Origin: Paenibacillus sp. FSL R5-0912
Lineage (GTDB): Bacteria; Bacillota; Bacilli; Paenibacillales; Paenibacillaceae
Length of the DNA: 64,000 bases
Direction of reading: 5' to 3'
NCBI RefSeq assembly: GCF_000758605.1
Contig: NZ_CP009282.1
Span: 930,001 to 994,000 of the forward strand
Shown in pieces: positions 9,601 to 17,516 of the stretch. Each line of letters begins with the position of its first letter. Within the stretch, counting starts at the first letter, position 1. Position numbers and translations under genes: made by a program. A model generated the notes under the pieces. The model saw only the letters and a program-made list of their open reading frames with translations. It had not been told where the DNA came from and did no database searches.

Positions 9601-9644
9601 GAGGAGTGCTGCCGGGTTTATGGGCAGCGCTCCTCTTTGCTTTT
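9601..9644 (+). terminator. Intrinsic terminator after the SDR gene
   Basis: GAGGAGTGCTGCC (9601-9613) pairs with GGCAGCGCTCCTC (9623-9635) with one G-T pair and is followed by TTTGCTTTT. Confidence 0.85.
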
Positions 9645-9761
9645 GATAGCGCCGTAAACTAATTATTGTGTAAAAGCCACTTCTATAAGAAAATGAGAAA
9701 AAGACTGATTATTGTAATTCTAATCCTAATCAATGCCGCAATGGATGCGGAACCGGAGGCT

Positions 9762-11144
9762 ATGGTGAAAAAGGTCGACAAAGCAGTTTCAGCTCTCTTT
9801 ATTCTCATTATGATTGTGGCCGCATGGAGATGGGCGGTATCCGTGCATACATGGAGCCTGATGGGGACACTTGCCTCGCTAGTCTGTCTGGGGCTGTTTG
9901 TCTGGACAGGGCTGCGGGCCATTCCCGCTTTGACCGGATACATAAGTTCATGGAATATGCAGGAACCGGTAAGTATCAACAATCTGCCTGAGGAGCGGCA
10001 GCGGACATGGTGGAAGATTGTGCTCTGGGTGGTGGCCAGCCGTGTGCTGCTCATTGTCATAGCCTATGTATTCTGGACGCTTAAAGACGGGGGATCCGGA
10101 AGCCTGTTCTCCCGCTTTATTGATACCTGGCATATCCGCGGAATTGATGCTATGTCTTACCTGGGAATCGCCGAGCACGGGTATGTCACGGAAGGAGACT
10201 CCCGGTTCCACATTGTGTTCCTGCCTCTGTTTCCGGTCGTCATTAAGCTGGCGCAGTTTTTCACAGGCAATTATATGGTTGCCGGCTTTGTTGCCGCTAA
10301 CCTATGCACCCTTGCTGCGGCGTTGTTCGCTTATGAGCTGGCCAGGCTGGACATGGGACGCAGCAATGCGCTGCGGGTCGTGAAATATATTTTCATCTTC
10401 CCGTCGGCGTTCTTTTTCTTCATCCCCATGACGGAGGCGCTGTTCCTGCTGCTCTCCCTGATGGCATTGTATTATGTGCGCCAGAAGCGCTGGCTGCTCG
10501 GCTGTCTCTGTGCGGCGCTGGCCGGCTTCACCCGTTCTCCGGGGATACTGCTGGCTGTACCGGTTGCCGTGGAATTTGCCCGGGACCTGGCTGCAGGCTA
10601 CAGACAGCTGGAGCGGAAGGCTTTTATTAACAGACTGGTCAAAGCAGTGCTCTCTCTTGCTACAGTCTCCTTCGGTCTGCTGGCTTATCTCTATATCAAT
10701 TACAATGTTACGGGCAACGCGTTCCAGTTCAGTATTTATCAGCGGGAACACTGGTCGCAGCAGTTCTACTTCTTTTTCGATACGGTGAGATATCAGATGG
10801 AGTATGCCGTGAATACCTTCAAGGATGCGGACTTCCGTTCCTTCCTGGGGTTGTGGCTGCCGAATTTGATGAGTATCTTCCTGGTGCTCTTGATGATGTT
10901 CAAAAGCGCAAAGAGACTTCATCCTGCTTATATGGCGTATTTAATCGTCTATTTCGTCTACGTTGTGGGTCCGACCTGGCTGCTGTCCGCTCCGCGTTAT
11001 TTCGCCGTGGCTTTTCCGCTGGCCTTCGCGGCAGTAGTGTTGACCCAAGATAAGAAATGGAAGGATATCGCGCTTACCTCCTTATTCATTGCAGGGAGCC
11101 TGCTGTATCTGGCAGTGTTTGTAGCCGGATATCCGGTATATTAG
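9762..11144 (+). CDS. PIG-V-like mannosyltransferase, multi-pass membrane protein
   Basis: About 460 residues with roughly ten membrane segments, related to PIG-V/GT-C type mannosyltransferases that use lipid-linked sugars. The diagnostic region is IRGIDAMSYLGIAEHGYV followed by FLPLFPVVIKLA, where the family keeps acidic and aromatic residues in the first outer loop. The frame is open further upstream to a TTG at 9666 and an ATG at 9693, but the only good ribosome site (GGAGG 9755-9759) favours ATG 9762 or GTG 9765. No glycan target is known in this context. The next gene starts 16 bases downstream, suggesting cotranscription. Confidence 0.75.
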   Translation: MVKKVDKAVSALFILIMIVAAWRWAVSVHTWSLMGTLASLVCLGLFVWTGLRAIPALTGYISSWNMQEPVSINNLPEERQRTWWKIVLWVVASRVLLIVIAYVFWTLKDGGSGSLFSRFIDTWHIRGIDAMSYLGIAEHGYVTEGDSRFHIVFLPLFPVVIKLAQFFTGNYMVAGFVAANLCTLAAALFAYELARLDMGRSNALRVVKYIFIFPSAFFFFIPMTEALFLLLSLMALYYVRQKRWLLGCLCAALAGFTRSPGILLAVPVAVEFARDLAAGYRQLERKAFINRLVKAVLSLATVSFGLLAYLYINYNVTGNAFQFSIYQREHWSQQFYFFFDTVRYQMEYAVNTFKDADFRSFLGLWLPNLMSIFLVLLMMFKSAKRLHPAYMAYLIVYFVYVVGPTWLLSAPRYFAVAFPLAFAAVVLTQDKKWKDIALTSLFIAGSLLYLAVFVAGYPVY

Positions 11145-11159
11145 AAATTACAGAGGGCG

Positions 11160-11822
11160 ATGGTGGCTATGCAGATTCAACTCGAAGATCAGATGATTAC
11201 GCTCCATGTTCAATATGCCAAGCGCAAGAAAATGTCCGTTCAGATTGACGGATCAGATCTCATTACCGTTAAGGTGCCTACAGGAACAAGTGAAGAGAGT
11301 ATCCGCAGTGCGGTGGAAGGGCTCGGCCCGAAGATTCTGGAGAAGCTGCGCAGCAATGCGGCGGCCAGGCAGGTGCCGAAGGTCAAGGAGTATCAGGGGG
11401 AAGAGAGATACCTCTATCTGGGGAAGGAATATGCGCTGCATGAGTTGATTGCCGTCAATGATATGGATGCGGAGGGCCTGAAGCTTGCGCTAAAGAAGTT
11501 TTATTTCAATAGTCTGAAAAAAATCGTTGCAGAGCGCATCACCCGTTATGGGGCACAGCTGAAGGTGAAGCCGAAGAGTATCGAGATTGTGGAATCGCGG
11601 ACCAAATGGGGGAGCTGCAGCTTTGATAAAAAACTGACCTTTAACTACCGCCTTGCCATGGCGCCGCCTGAGGTGATCGACTATGTCATTATTCATGAGC
11701 TGTGTCATCTGCTGCATATGAATCATGACCGTTCCTTCTGGCGCCGCCTGGGAAGTGTAATGCCGGACTACAAAGAGAAGGAAGCATATCTGGCCCGGCA
11801 GGGGCAGTTCATGACACTCTGA
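11160..11822 (+). CDS. YgjP/DUF45-family zinc metallopeptidase
   Basis: 220 residues. The C-terminal half has the family signature: SRTKWGSCS, FNYRLAMAPPEVIDYVIIHELCHLLHMNH, then FWRRLGSVMPDYKE. HELCH is the HExxH zinc motif and the downstream histidine completes the site. Members of this SprT-like family are putative cytoplasmic proteases of largely unknown role. The GAGGG ribosome site is only 2 bases from ATG 11160, so ATG 11169 is an alternative start. Confidence 0.88.
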   Translation: MVAMQIQLEDQMITLHVQYAKRKKMSVQIDGSDLITVKVPTGTSEESIRSAVEGLGPKILEKLRSNAAARQVPKVKEYQGEERYLYLGKEYALHELIAVNDMDAEGLKLALKKFYFNSLKKIVAERITRYGAQLKVKPKSIEIVESRTKWGSCSFDKKLTFNYRLAMAPPEVIDYVIIHELCHLLHMNHDRSFWRRLGSVMPDYKEKEAYLARQGQFMTL

Positions 11823-11845
11823 ATCCTATGTGATGACTGCTTGGC

Positions 11846-12730
11846 TTAAGCGATGGATGTTGCCGGAAGTTTGACGTTCGCAGGGTACTGCAGACTGCTC
11901 TGATTCCGCACAAACAAACCGCTAGGGCAGCTCCTGCCCACCAGTTCAAGGTTATCGTCACTTGGCGTGAAGTGGAAGACTATAGTCTCCGTGGCGTTAT
12001 CCGCAAGCTTCATGGCGGTTTCGCGGACGGCGACGGGCTTCCTGCTGATCAGATCGTAAATCTCTAACCGGCCGCTCTCCTGCAGGCAGATGGCGATGAC
12101 CTCCTCGTCCTCCAGGTAATATAGATTGCCGCCGAAGACGTTCAGGCAGTAGAACATCAGCAGTCCATCGGTGCCGCTGACGCCAAGGCGTTCAGATACC
12201 GGCTGCCGCTGCGCTGCGAAGGTGGCGACCAGGCTCAGATCACAACCTATGGACAGATCCAGCTTGCGGATTCCCGCAGATCCTGCGGACCCGGCTGAAC
12301 CGGGAGGGCAGTTCATAGAGAAGATCTGCTCCTCTACGGGCTGGAATCCGAACTTGGGATAGAAGTCCATTACCGTATCATTGGCAAAAAGATACATGAA
12401 TTCACACTGTGGTCCGTAAACCTCCAGCACTTTGTTCATCAGCCGGGCGGACAGGCCCTGTCCCCGGTAGTCAGGATGCGTCATCACCGTCCCGATCTGC
12501 ACTGCGCGGGACTTCACACCATAAATAATCAGCTCAAGCAGGTTCACCGAGACATTTGCAATTACCCGATGTCCCTCCGCGTAAGAATAAGGAATGTGCC
12601 GTTCCCCCCAGAAGCCCTGCTCATACCAGCGCTCCAGCTCAAGTTCAAACGTATCAGCAGCCAAAGCGAAAAAGCTGTTTCTTAGCGGCTCCTGATCTTT
12701 ATAATTGCAGACAAATTGAAGATCATCCAT
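11846..12730 (-). CDS. GNAT-family N-acetyltransferase
   Basis: 294-residue acetyltransferase. The acetyl-CoA motif is IGTVMTHPDYRGQGLSARLMNKV (R/Q-x-x-G-x-G/A), followed by FYPKFGFQPVEE. A Gly-Ser-Ala repeat (PGSAGSAGSAG) links the N-terminal GNAT fold to a C-terminal region that may be a second, degenerate domain, as in Eis-like enzymes. ATG 12730 is preferred over the upstream start because AAGGAG lies 8 bases before it. It follows another GNAT gene by 13 bases, so the two are probably cotranscribed. Substrate unknown. Confidence 0.85.
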   Translation of the reverse strand: MDDLQFVCNYKDQEPLRNSFFALAADTFELELERWYEQGFWGERHIPYSYAEGHRVIANVSVNLLELIIYGVKSRAVQIGTVMTHPDYRGQGLSARLMNKVLEVYGPQCEFMYLFANDTVMDFYPKFGFQPVEEQIFSMNCPPGSAGSAGSAGIRKLDLSIGCDLSLVATFAAQRQPVSERLGVSGTDGLLMFYCLNVFGGNLYYLEDEEVIAICLQESGRLEIYDLISRKPVAVRETAMKLADNATETIVFHFTPSDDNLELVGRSCPSGLFVRNQSSLQYPANVKLPATSIA

Positions 12731-12743
12731 GGTAGCTGCTCCT

Positions 12744-13331
12744 TCAGTAATATTCAACCCCGCGAACCTTCGAATAAATCATAGTGTCTCTTAAGGCGCC
12801 TTGTACATCTAATTTGTCATTCCGCAGAATGCCTTCCAGAGTGAAGCCTGCACGTTCAGCCACCCGCGCACTCTGTGTATTGCGGGAATCACAGCGGATC
12901 TCCAGCCGGGCCGCCTGCAGCTCCTGTACGGCGAAATCGGCAATGGCACTTACCGCCTCCGTGATATAACCTTGTCCGGCGCAGGAGGTGCGGACCCAAT
13001 AACCGATTTCAAATTTCCGCACCTGCCAATCGATCCGGTGCAGGCCGCTGCTGCCTACCAGATGACCGGTCTCTTTCTTCACGAGCAGCAGCCGGATATC
13101 CTTGCGCTCCAGAAATTGCAGCCGTGACTTCCGGAGGGAGGCTTCGGATTCCTCCACGGACGGGATATGCTGTGCCCAGGGCATCCAAGGGCTTAATTCG
13201 GCTATGCTCTCTTGGACGGCTTCATTTACAGCGGCGCCGTCTCCCCATAGAGCGGCACGGATCAGTAGGCGGCTGCTTTCAAAGCTCTCCGGCATGGAGA
13301 TGAGGATCGGGTCAATCGGATGAATAGGCAT
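12744..13331 (-). CDS. RimJ/RimL-type GNAT acetyltransferase
   Basis: 195 residues of the Acetyltransf_3 group: ESSRLLIRAALWGDGAAV at the start, GYWVRTSCAGQGYITEAVSAIADFA as acetyl-CoA motif, and a terminal RNTQSARVAERAGFTLEGILRN block. These features match enzymes that acetylate ribosomal protein N-termini or small amines. AGGAGCTGAACTT precedes the ATG. It is upstream of a second GNAT gene in the same direction. Confidence 0.88.
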   Translation of the reverse strand: MPIHPIDPILISMPESFESSRLLIRAALWGDGAAVNEAVQESIAELSPWMPWAQHIPSVEESEASLRKSRLQFLERKDIRLLLVKKETGHLVGSSGLHRIDWQVRKFEIGYWVRTSCAGQGYITEAVSAIADFAVQELQAARLEIRCDSRNTQSARVAERAGFTLEGILRNDKLDVQGALRDTMIYSKVRGVEYY

Positions 13332-13519
13332 AAGTTCAGCTCCTAGAGAGATATGTATTCTAAGCGTGAGTATTATATAGAGTTACATATTAAATGAAGC
13401 TAATCAGTGAAGCTATTTTTTTAGCAAACTTATATAGGTCTTCACTCAGTTGCTATATATCATATAGCTAGTGATAAGTCAATACGCTGAAGGCTACCTA
13501 AAAGTACTCTCTGGTACTA

Positions 13520-13548
13520 TTCACAATCAATGGAAAGAACGTTATCTT
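13520..13548 (+). promoter_or_regulatory. Possible promoter of the lasso peptide operon
   Basis: TTCACA (13520-13525) and TATCTT (13543-13548) are spaced by 17 bases ahead of the cyclase gene. The match to consensus is moderate. The surrounding 280 bases are AT-rich, with short dyads such as TAAGAA...TTCTTA near 13574-13595, and contain no gene. Confidence 0.35.
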
Positions 13549-13613
13549 ATATAGTAAGAAGTGTTCATTATTAAGAACGAATATCGAATTCTTAGACAGC
13601 TGGAGGTCGTACA

Positions 13614-15539
13614 ATGAGCGCAATCGCCGGGATCTATTCTATGCAGCATGGGCCGCTGGACCCGGAGCTGGGTCCGCGCCTTATGCAGCAGCTGCAGCGT
13701 TATCCGGCTGATGATGACAGGTCCTGGAGGGCGGAGGGACTCTTCCTCGGCTGCCGTTCGCAGTGGATTACCCCACAGTCAAGGAATGAGATTCTCCCCT
13801 ATTATGATCCGCAGCGCGGGCTGGCGATTGTGGCTGATGCAATCATTGATAACCGCAGCGAACTGTTCGGACAACTTCAGGTTGTCCGGGAAGATCGTGA
13901 TTCCATTCCAGACAGTCTGCTGATTCTCTTGGCCTATGAGAAATGGGGGGGAGAGGCGCCGGTTCATCTGGTCGGTGACTTTGCCTTCATGATCTGGGAC
14001 GCACGCAAGCGGACGCTGTTTGGGGCGAGGGATTTCTCGGGTAACCGGACGCTTTACTTTCGCCGGTCCGGCAGAGAGTTCTCCTTCTGTACCGTAATTC
14101 ATCCCTTGCTGGCTTTGCCTGATGGTCAGCAGGGTCTGAACGAAGGCTGGATTTCAGAGTATCTGGCGAGCCAGGCCCGGAACGATGTGGCAGATATGTT
14201 CTCCACGGTTTATCAAGGGGTGGAACAGCTGCCGCCTTCCCACTCGGTTACAGTCAGCGCGAAGGGGGTCTCCTTCTCCCAGTATTACACCTTCCGGACT
14301 CCGAATCCATTAAGGCTTCGCGGTAACGGCGAATACGAGGAAGCGTTCCGTGAGGTATTTGGGCAGGCAGTCAGAGATCGGCTGCGGACCCATCTCGCCG
14401 TAGGCGCCAATCTGAGCGGCGGACTGGATTCCGGCTCAGTGGTCAGCTTCGCTGCAGAGGAGCTCCGCCGCCGCGGCAAGCCATTATTTACATTCAGCTC
14501 TTATCCGCTTGACAATTTTACAGGTTTTAAACTAGGCCAGCGGGTCACCGATGAGCGTCCATATATTCAAGAGACCATCGACCATGTGGGGAACATTCAG
14601 CCCAGCTTCTTGAACTTTCCTGACCGGAGCCCTTATGGTGAAATTGACGAATGGCTGGATATTATGGAGATGCCCTACAAATTCATTGAGAATTCCTATT
14701 GGCTCAAAGGCATATATGAACAAGCACAAATGAAAGGCGCCGGTGTTCTGCTCAGCGGACAACGGGGCAACTGGAGTATCTCCTGGGGGCCTGCACTGGA
14801 TTACCAGGCGAAGCTGCTGCGCGAATTTCACTGGATCTCCTTCTACCGGGAGAACAAGCTTTACAGTCGTTCGATGGGGGCAAGCCGCAAGAAAATGCTG
14901 AAGATTGTCGGCCGCAAGGTGTTCCCCGGCCTGGGCCAGCTGATCTCCGGGAAGCAGGAGGCCCCTCCAGAGCTGATTCATCCTGAATTCGCACGGCGGA
15001 CAGGGGTGCAAGAGAAGCTGAGAGAGCTTGAGGGAATTCCTTCGTCTCAGACGGTATACGATATCCGCAGACAGCATTTCCAGCAGCCGCATATCTGGAA
15101 TGTGAATGGAACGGCAGCTACCAAGCTGTCGCTGAAGTACAGGGTATGGGATCGTGACCCTACGAATGATCTGCGTGTCATCAACTTCTGCCTATCTGTC
15201 CCTGAAGGGCAATACGTCCAGAACGGAGTGGACCGCTCGTTAATCCGCCGGGCCATGGAAGGACGGCTGCCGGACAAGGTCAGACTAAACCAGACGCGGC
15301 GCGGTATACAGGGAGCAGATGGGATTACACGTATGCTGCCCCAATGGCAGATGTTCCTGCAGGAGCTAAAGGAGATGCTTCAGGACCCCCGGATTTCCTC
15401 TTACTTGAATCATGCCGGGCTCGCCGGGTGTTTAGACCGGCTGGGTAGTGAGCCCGCACCATTATTAATATTCAACACGGATTTCCGCCTTCTTACGAGA
15501 GGACTGGTGTTCTACCGCTTTCTGAAGCGTGTGACCTGA
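13614..15539 (+). CDS. Lasso peptide cyclase (asparagine-synthase-like, C protein)
   Basis: 641 residues. In lasso peptide biosynthesis the C protein adenylates the ring Asp/Glu side chain and closes the macrolactam on the new N-terminus. The N-terminal glutaminase-like domain (residues 1-200) starts MSAIAG and lacks the Cys2 needed for glutamine hydrolysis, as is usual for lasso cyclases. The synthetase domain has the PP-loop SGGLDS at residues 268-273. CTGGAGG precedes the ATG. It is the first gene of the cluster, immediately upstream of the precursor. Confidence 0.92.
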   Translation: MSAIAGIYSMQHGPLDPELGPRLMQQLQRYPADDDRSWRAEGLFLGCRSQWITPQSRNEILPYYDPQRGLAIVADAIIDNRSELFGQLQVVREDRDSIPDSLLILLAYEKWGGEAPVHLVGDFAFMIWDARKRTLFGARDFSGNRTLYFRRSGREFSFCTVIHPLLALPDGQQGLNEGWISEYLASQARNDVADMFSTVYQGVEQLPPSHSVTVSAKGVSFSQYYTFRTPNPLRLRGNGEYEEAFREVFGQAVRDRLRTHLAVGANLSGGLDSGSVVSFAAEELRRRGKPLFTFSSYPLDNFTGFKLGQRVTDERPYIQETIDHVGNIQPSFLNFPDRSPYGEIDEWLDIMEMPYKFIENSYWLKGIYEQAQMKGAGVLLSGQRGNWSISWGPALDYQAKLLREFHWISFYRENKLYSRSMGASRKKMLKIVGRKVFPGLGQLISGKQEAPPELIHPEFARRTGVQEKLRELEGIPSSQTVYDIRRQHFQQPHIWNVNGTAATKLSLKYRVWDRDPTNDLRVINFCLSVPEGQYVQNGVDRSLIRRAMEGRLPDKVRLNQTRRGIQGADGITRMLPQWQMFLQELKEMLQDPRISSYLNHAGLAGCLDRLGSEPAPLLIFNTDFRLLTRGLVFYRFLKRVT

Positions 15540-15568
15540 TGGATGTTTCTTGAAAGGGGGTGACAAAT

Positions 15569-15694
15569 ATGAAAAAGGAATACAGCAAGCCTGCATTGGA
15601 AGTTCTGGATGTTAAAATGACTATGGCTGGACCTGGGATCGCTATTGCCGACTCCTTCCAATCGGATCCGGAAGAAATCGTTAATCACTCCTAG
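15569..15694 (+). CDS. Lasso peptide precursor, paeninodin-like
   Basis: 41-residue precursor with GGGGG-type ribosome site 6-12 bases upstream. The leader (residues 1-19) contains the YxxP motif (Y5SKP8) and a hydrophobic LEVL block bound by B1 proteins; Thr18 is at position -2, as B2 peptidases require. The predicted core is 22 residues, beginning AGPGIAIAD. Ala1 and Asp9 are spaced for a nine-residue macrolactam ring. The core ends in NHS, and a C-terminal Ser is the known phosphorylation site in paeninodin. The start of the core and the leader match paeninodin as I remember it, while the tail differs. Confidence 0.93.
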   Translation: MKKEYSKPALEVLDVKMTMAGPGIAIADSFQSDPEEIVNHS

Positions 15695-15710
15695 TTTTGC
15701 TTGGCAACAT

Positions 15711-15782
15711 CCCGGCCCTCATCCCTCTTAGCTTGCTGGAGGGGGATAAGGGCTATCCTCACATCACCGGCAGGCAGCCGGG
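15711..15782 (+). promoter_or_regulatory. Stem-loop between precursor and kinase genes
   Basis: CCCGGC (15711-15716) can pair with GCCGGG (15777-15782), enclosing a second hairpin CCCTC...GAGGG. The 116-base gap between precursor and kinase has no U-run. This looks like a partial attenuator or RNA stabiliser favouring precursor mRNA. Confidence 0.4.
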
Positions 15783-15810
15783 TGAAATTGATAAAGGTGG
15801 AGTGAACCGT

Positions 15811-16746
15811 ATGGCGAGCACAGTGCAATGCCTGGGGTATAAGGCTTTTGGTCTGCAAATTCTCAGTGAATTCCCCTTGCCGGAACTTCCCCGTACGGAG
15901 CAGCCCGGAAGGTTGGGCAGCGTATCTGTTGTGGAGGCTGATTTGTCTGAGCGCTGGGAGGCGATACCGAAGATTTCACGGAATCTGGGTATGGCAGAGC
16001 AAGAAGTGATGTTCATGGTTAAAGGCACAGCTGTCTTTTCCATACAGAATGGCAGCACCATTACCGTATCTCCCGCAGTCCATGCTGATCCGGATAGCAT
16101 CCGCCTGTTCATTCTGGGCAGCTGCATGGGTGTTCTTCTGATGCAAAAAGGCGTATTGGCTCTTCATGGAAGCTCACTTGTTCTGGAGAATAAGGCATAC
16201 GCGCTGGTCGGGCGTTCGGGAGCGGGCAAATCTACGCTTGCCTCCTATTTAATGGATCAGGGACATCTCCTGGTCAGTGACGACGTTATTCCCGTGTTGG
16301 TGCATAATGGAACTCCATTAGCTGTTCCAGGTTATCCGCAGCAGAAGCTGTGGCAGCAAAGCCTGGACTATTTGGGAATGAATTCGTCTGCATACCGCCC
16401 GTTGTTTAAGCGGGAGACCAAGTTTGCCATACCCGTTTATGACCGGTTCCAGACTGAACCGCTGCCGCTTGCAGGAATATTTGAATTGTCCGTACAGGAC
16501 GGGCCGGTGTCAGTGGAGGCTATCAGCGGCTTGGAGAGGCTTCATACCTTATATAATCATACTTACCAAAAAGCGCTGGTGGACCCCATGGGGGTCAGGG
16601 AATGGCATTTCAGTATGCTGGCCTCATTCGTTAACCGGCTGCCGATGTACCGGCTGACCCGTCCGGAGCAGGGCTTCAATGTACCAAAGCAGACGGAGCT
16701 GATCTTTGAGACGATTACCCAAAAGGTGAAGGAGATGAAAATATGA
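15811..16746 (+). CDS. HPr-kinase-like lasso peptide kinase
   Basis: 311 residues. The P-loop GRSGAGKST is at residues 134-142, followed by the SDD motif of HPr kinase-type enzymes; it lacks the N-terminal domain of true HprK. Homologues in paeninodin-type clusters phosphorylate the C-terminal Ser of the precursor. The frame is open upstream to 15697, but AAAGGTGGAG ahead of ATG 15811 sets the start. It overlaps the B1 gene by 4 bases. The precursor here ends in Ser, which fits this role. Confidence 0.88.
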   Translation: MASTVQCLGYKAFGLQILSEFPLPELPRTEQPGRLGSVSVVEADLSERWEAIPKISRNLGMAEQEVMFMVKGTAVFSIQNGSTITVSPAVHADPDSIRLFILGSCMGVLLMQKGVLALHGSSLVLENKAYALVGRSGAGKSTLASYLMDQGHLLVSDDVIPVLVHNGTPLAVPGYPQQKLWQQSLDYLGMNSSAYRPLFKRETKFAIPVYDRFQTEPLPLAGIFELSVQDGPVSVEAISGLERLHTLYNHTYQKALVDPMGVREWHFSMLASFVNRLPMYRLTRPEQGFNVPKQTELIFETITQKVKEMKI

Positions 16747-17048
16747 ATATGGATACAGCAGCAGTCCTGTCCCTTGATTCGGTTCTGGTTCAGCGGGAAG
16801 GCAATATCGCCAGTGACATGGATGGCGAGAAGGTGATGCTGAATGTGAAGAACGGTAAGTATTACAACCTTGGCGAGGTCGGGGGCGAGATCTGGGAAGC
16901 CTTGGCTTCACCGGTGTCCATCCGCCGGATTGCCGAGATCATGCAGGAGATCTTTGAGGTTCCGGCGGAGCTGGCACAGCAGGACGTAGTTGATTTTGTG
17001 CAGAATCTGCTGAATGAGGATCTTGTCGCCATCGTCAACGGGCCATGA
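16743..17048 (+). CDS. Lasso peptide B1 protein (PqqD-like leader recognition element)
   Basis: 101 residues with the PqqD/RRE fold pattern: DMDGEKVMLNVKNGKYYNLGEVGGEIWEAL, then a helical C-terminus. It should bind the precursor leader through its YxxP and hydrophobic residues and deliver it to the B2 peptidase. The start overlaps the kinase stop and its own stop overlaps the B2 start, so the three are coupled. Confidence 0.92.
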   Translation: MNMDTAAVLSLDSVLVQREGNIASDMDGEKVMLNVKNGKYYNLGEVGGEIWEALASPVSIRRIAEIMQEIFEVPAELAQQDVVDFVQNLLNEDLVAIVNGP

Positions 17049-17503
17049 TTACCCTCCGGCGCATCGGTTTACTGCTGAAGTATGACAAAGCCGCGCTGGC
17101 GCTGATTCCTGAGGCGTTATGGCGGCTTTTCCTGGTTAGAATCCAGCTGCTATTTCCTTTTGCCAAGACGGCTCCGCAGCTCGGGGTGAAATCCCTGGAG
17201 ACTCCGGCGGTATCCAAAGACACGGATATTCCCCGCATTCAGCAGATCACGAAGGCCATTCGGGTGATCAGCCGCTATACGCCCTGGAAAAGCACCTGTA
17301 TGGTCAGAGCCGTAGCCGGTCTGAAGATGCTGGAGAAGCGGGGGATTGAGAGCACTCTCTATATGGGGGTGGCGCGGGATAAGCAGGGACAGATGATTGC
17401 CCATGCCTGGCTGCGAAGCGGGGCGTATTATGTCTCCGGTGATGATGCCATGCAGGGATTCGTGGTTGTGGAGAAATTCGCCAAAGTGTTACAAGCTGAG
17501 TGA
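17045..17503 (+). CDS. Lasso peptide B2 protein (transglutaminase-like leader peptidase)
   Basis: 152-residue cysteine protease that removes the leader. The catalytic Cys is in STCMVRAVAG (C85), His in AHAW (H120), and an Asp in SGDD (about 133) completes the triad, as in McjB-type domains. It begins in a 4-base overlap with B1. No fusion with B1, so this is the split B1/B2 type normal in Firmicutes. Confidence 0.92.
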   Translation: MITLRRIGLLLKYDKAALALIPEALWRLFLVRIQLLFPFAKTAPQLGVKSLETPAVSKDTDIPRIQQITKAIRVISRYTPWKSTCMVRAVAGLKMLEKRGIESTLYMGVARDKQGQMIAHAWLRSGAYYVSGDDAMQGFVVVEKFAKVLQAE

Positions 17504-17516
17504 TCGAGGTGGGCCC

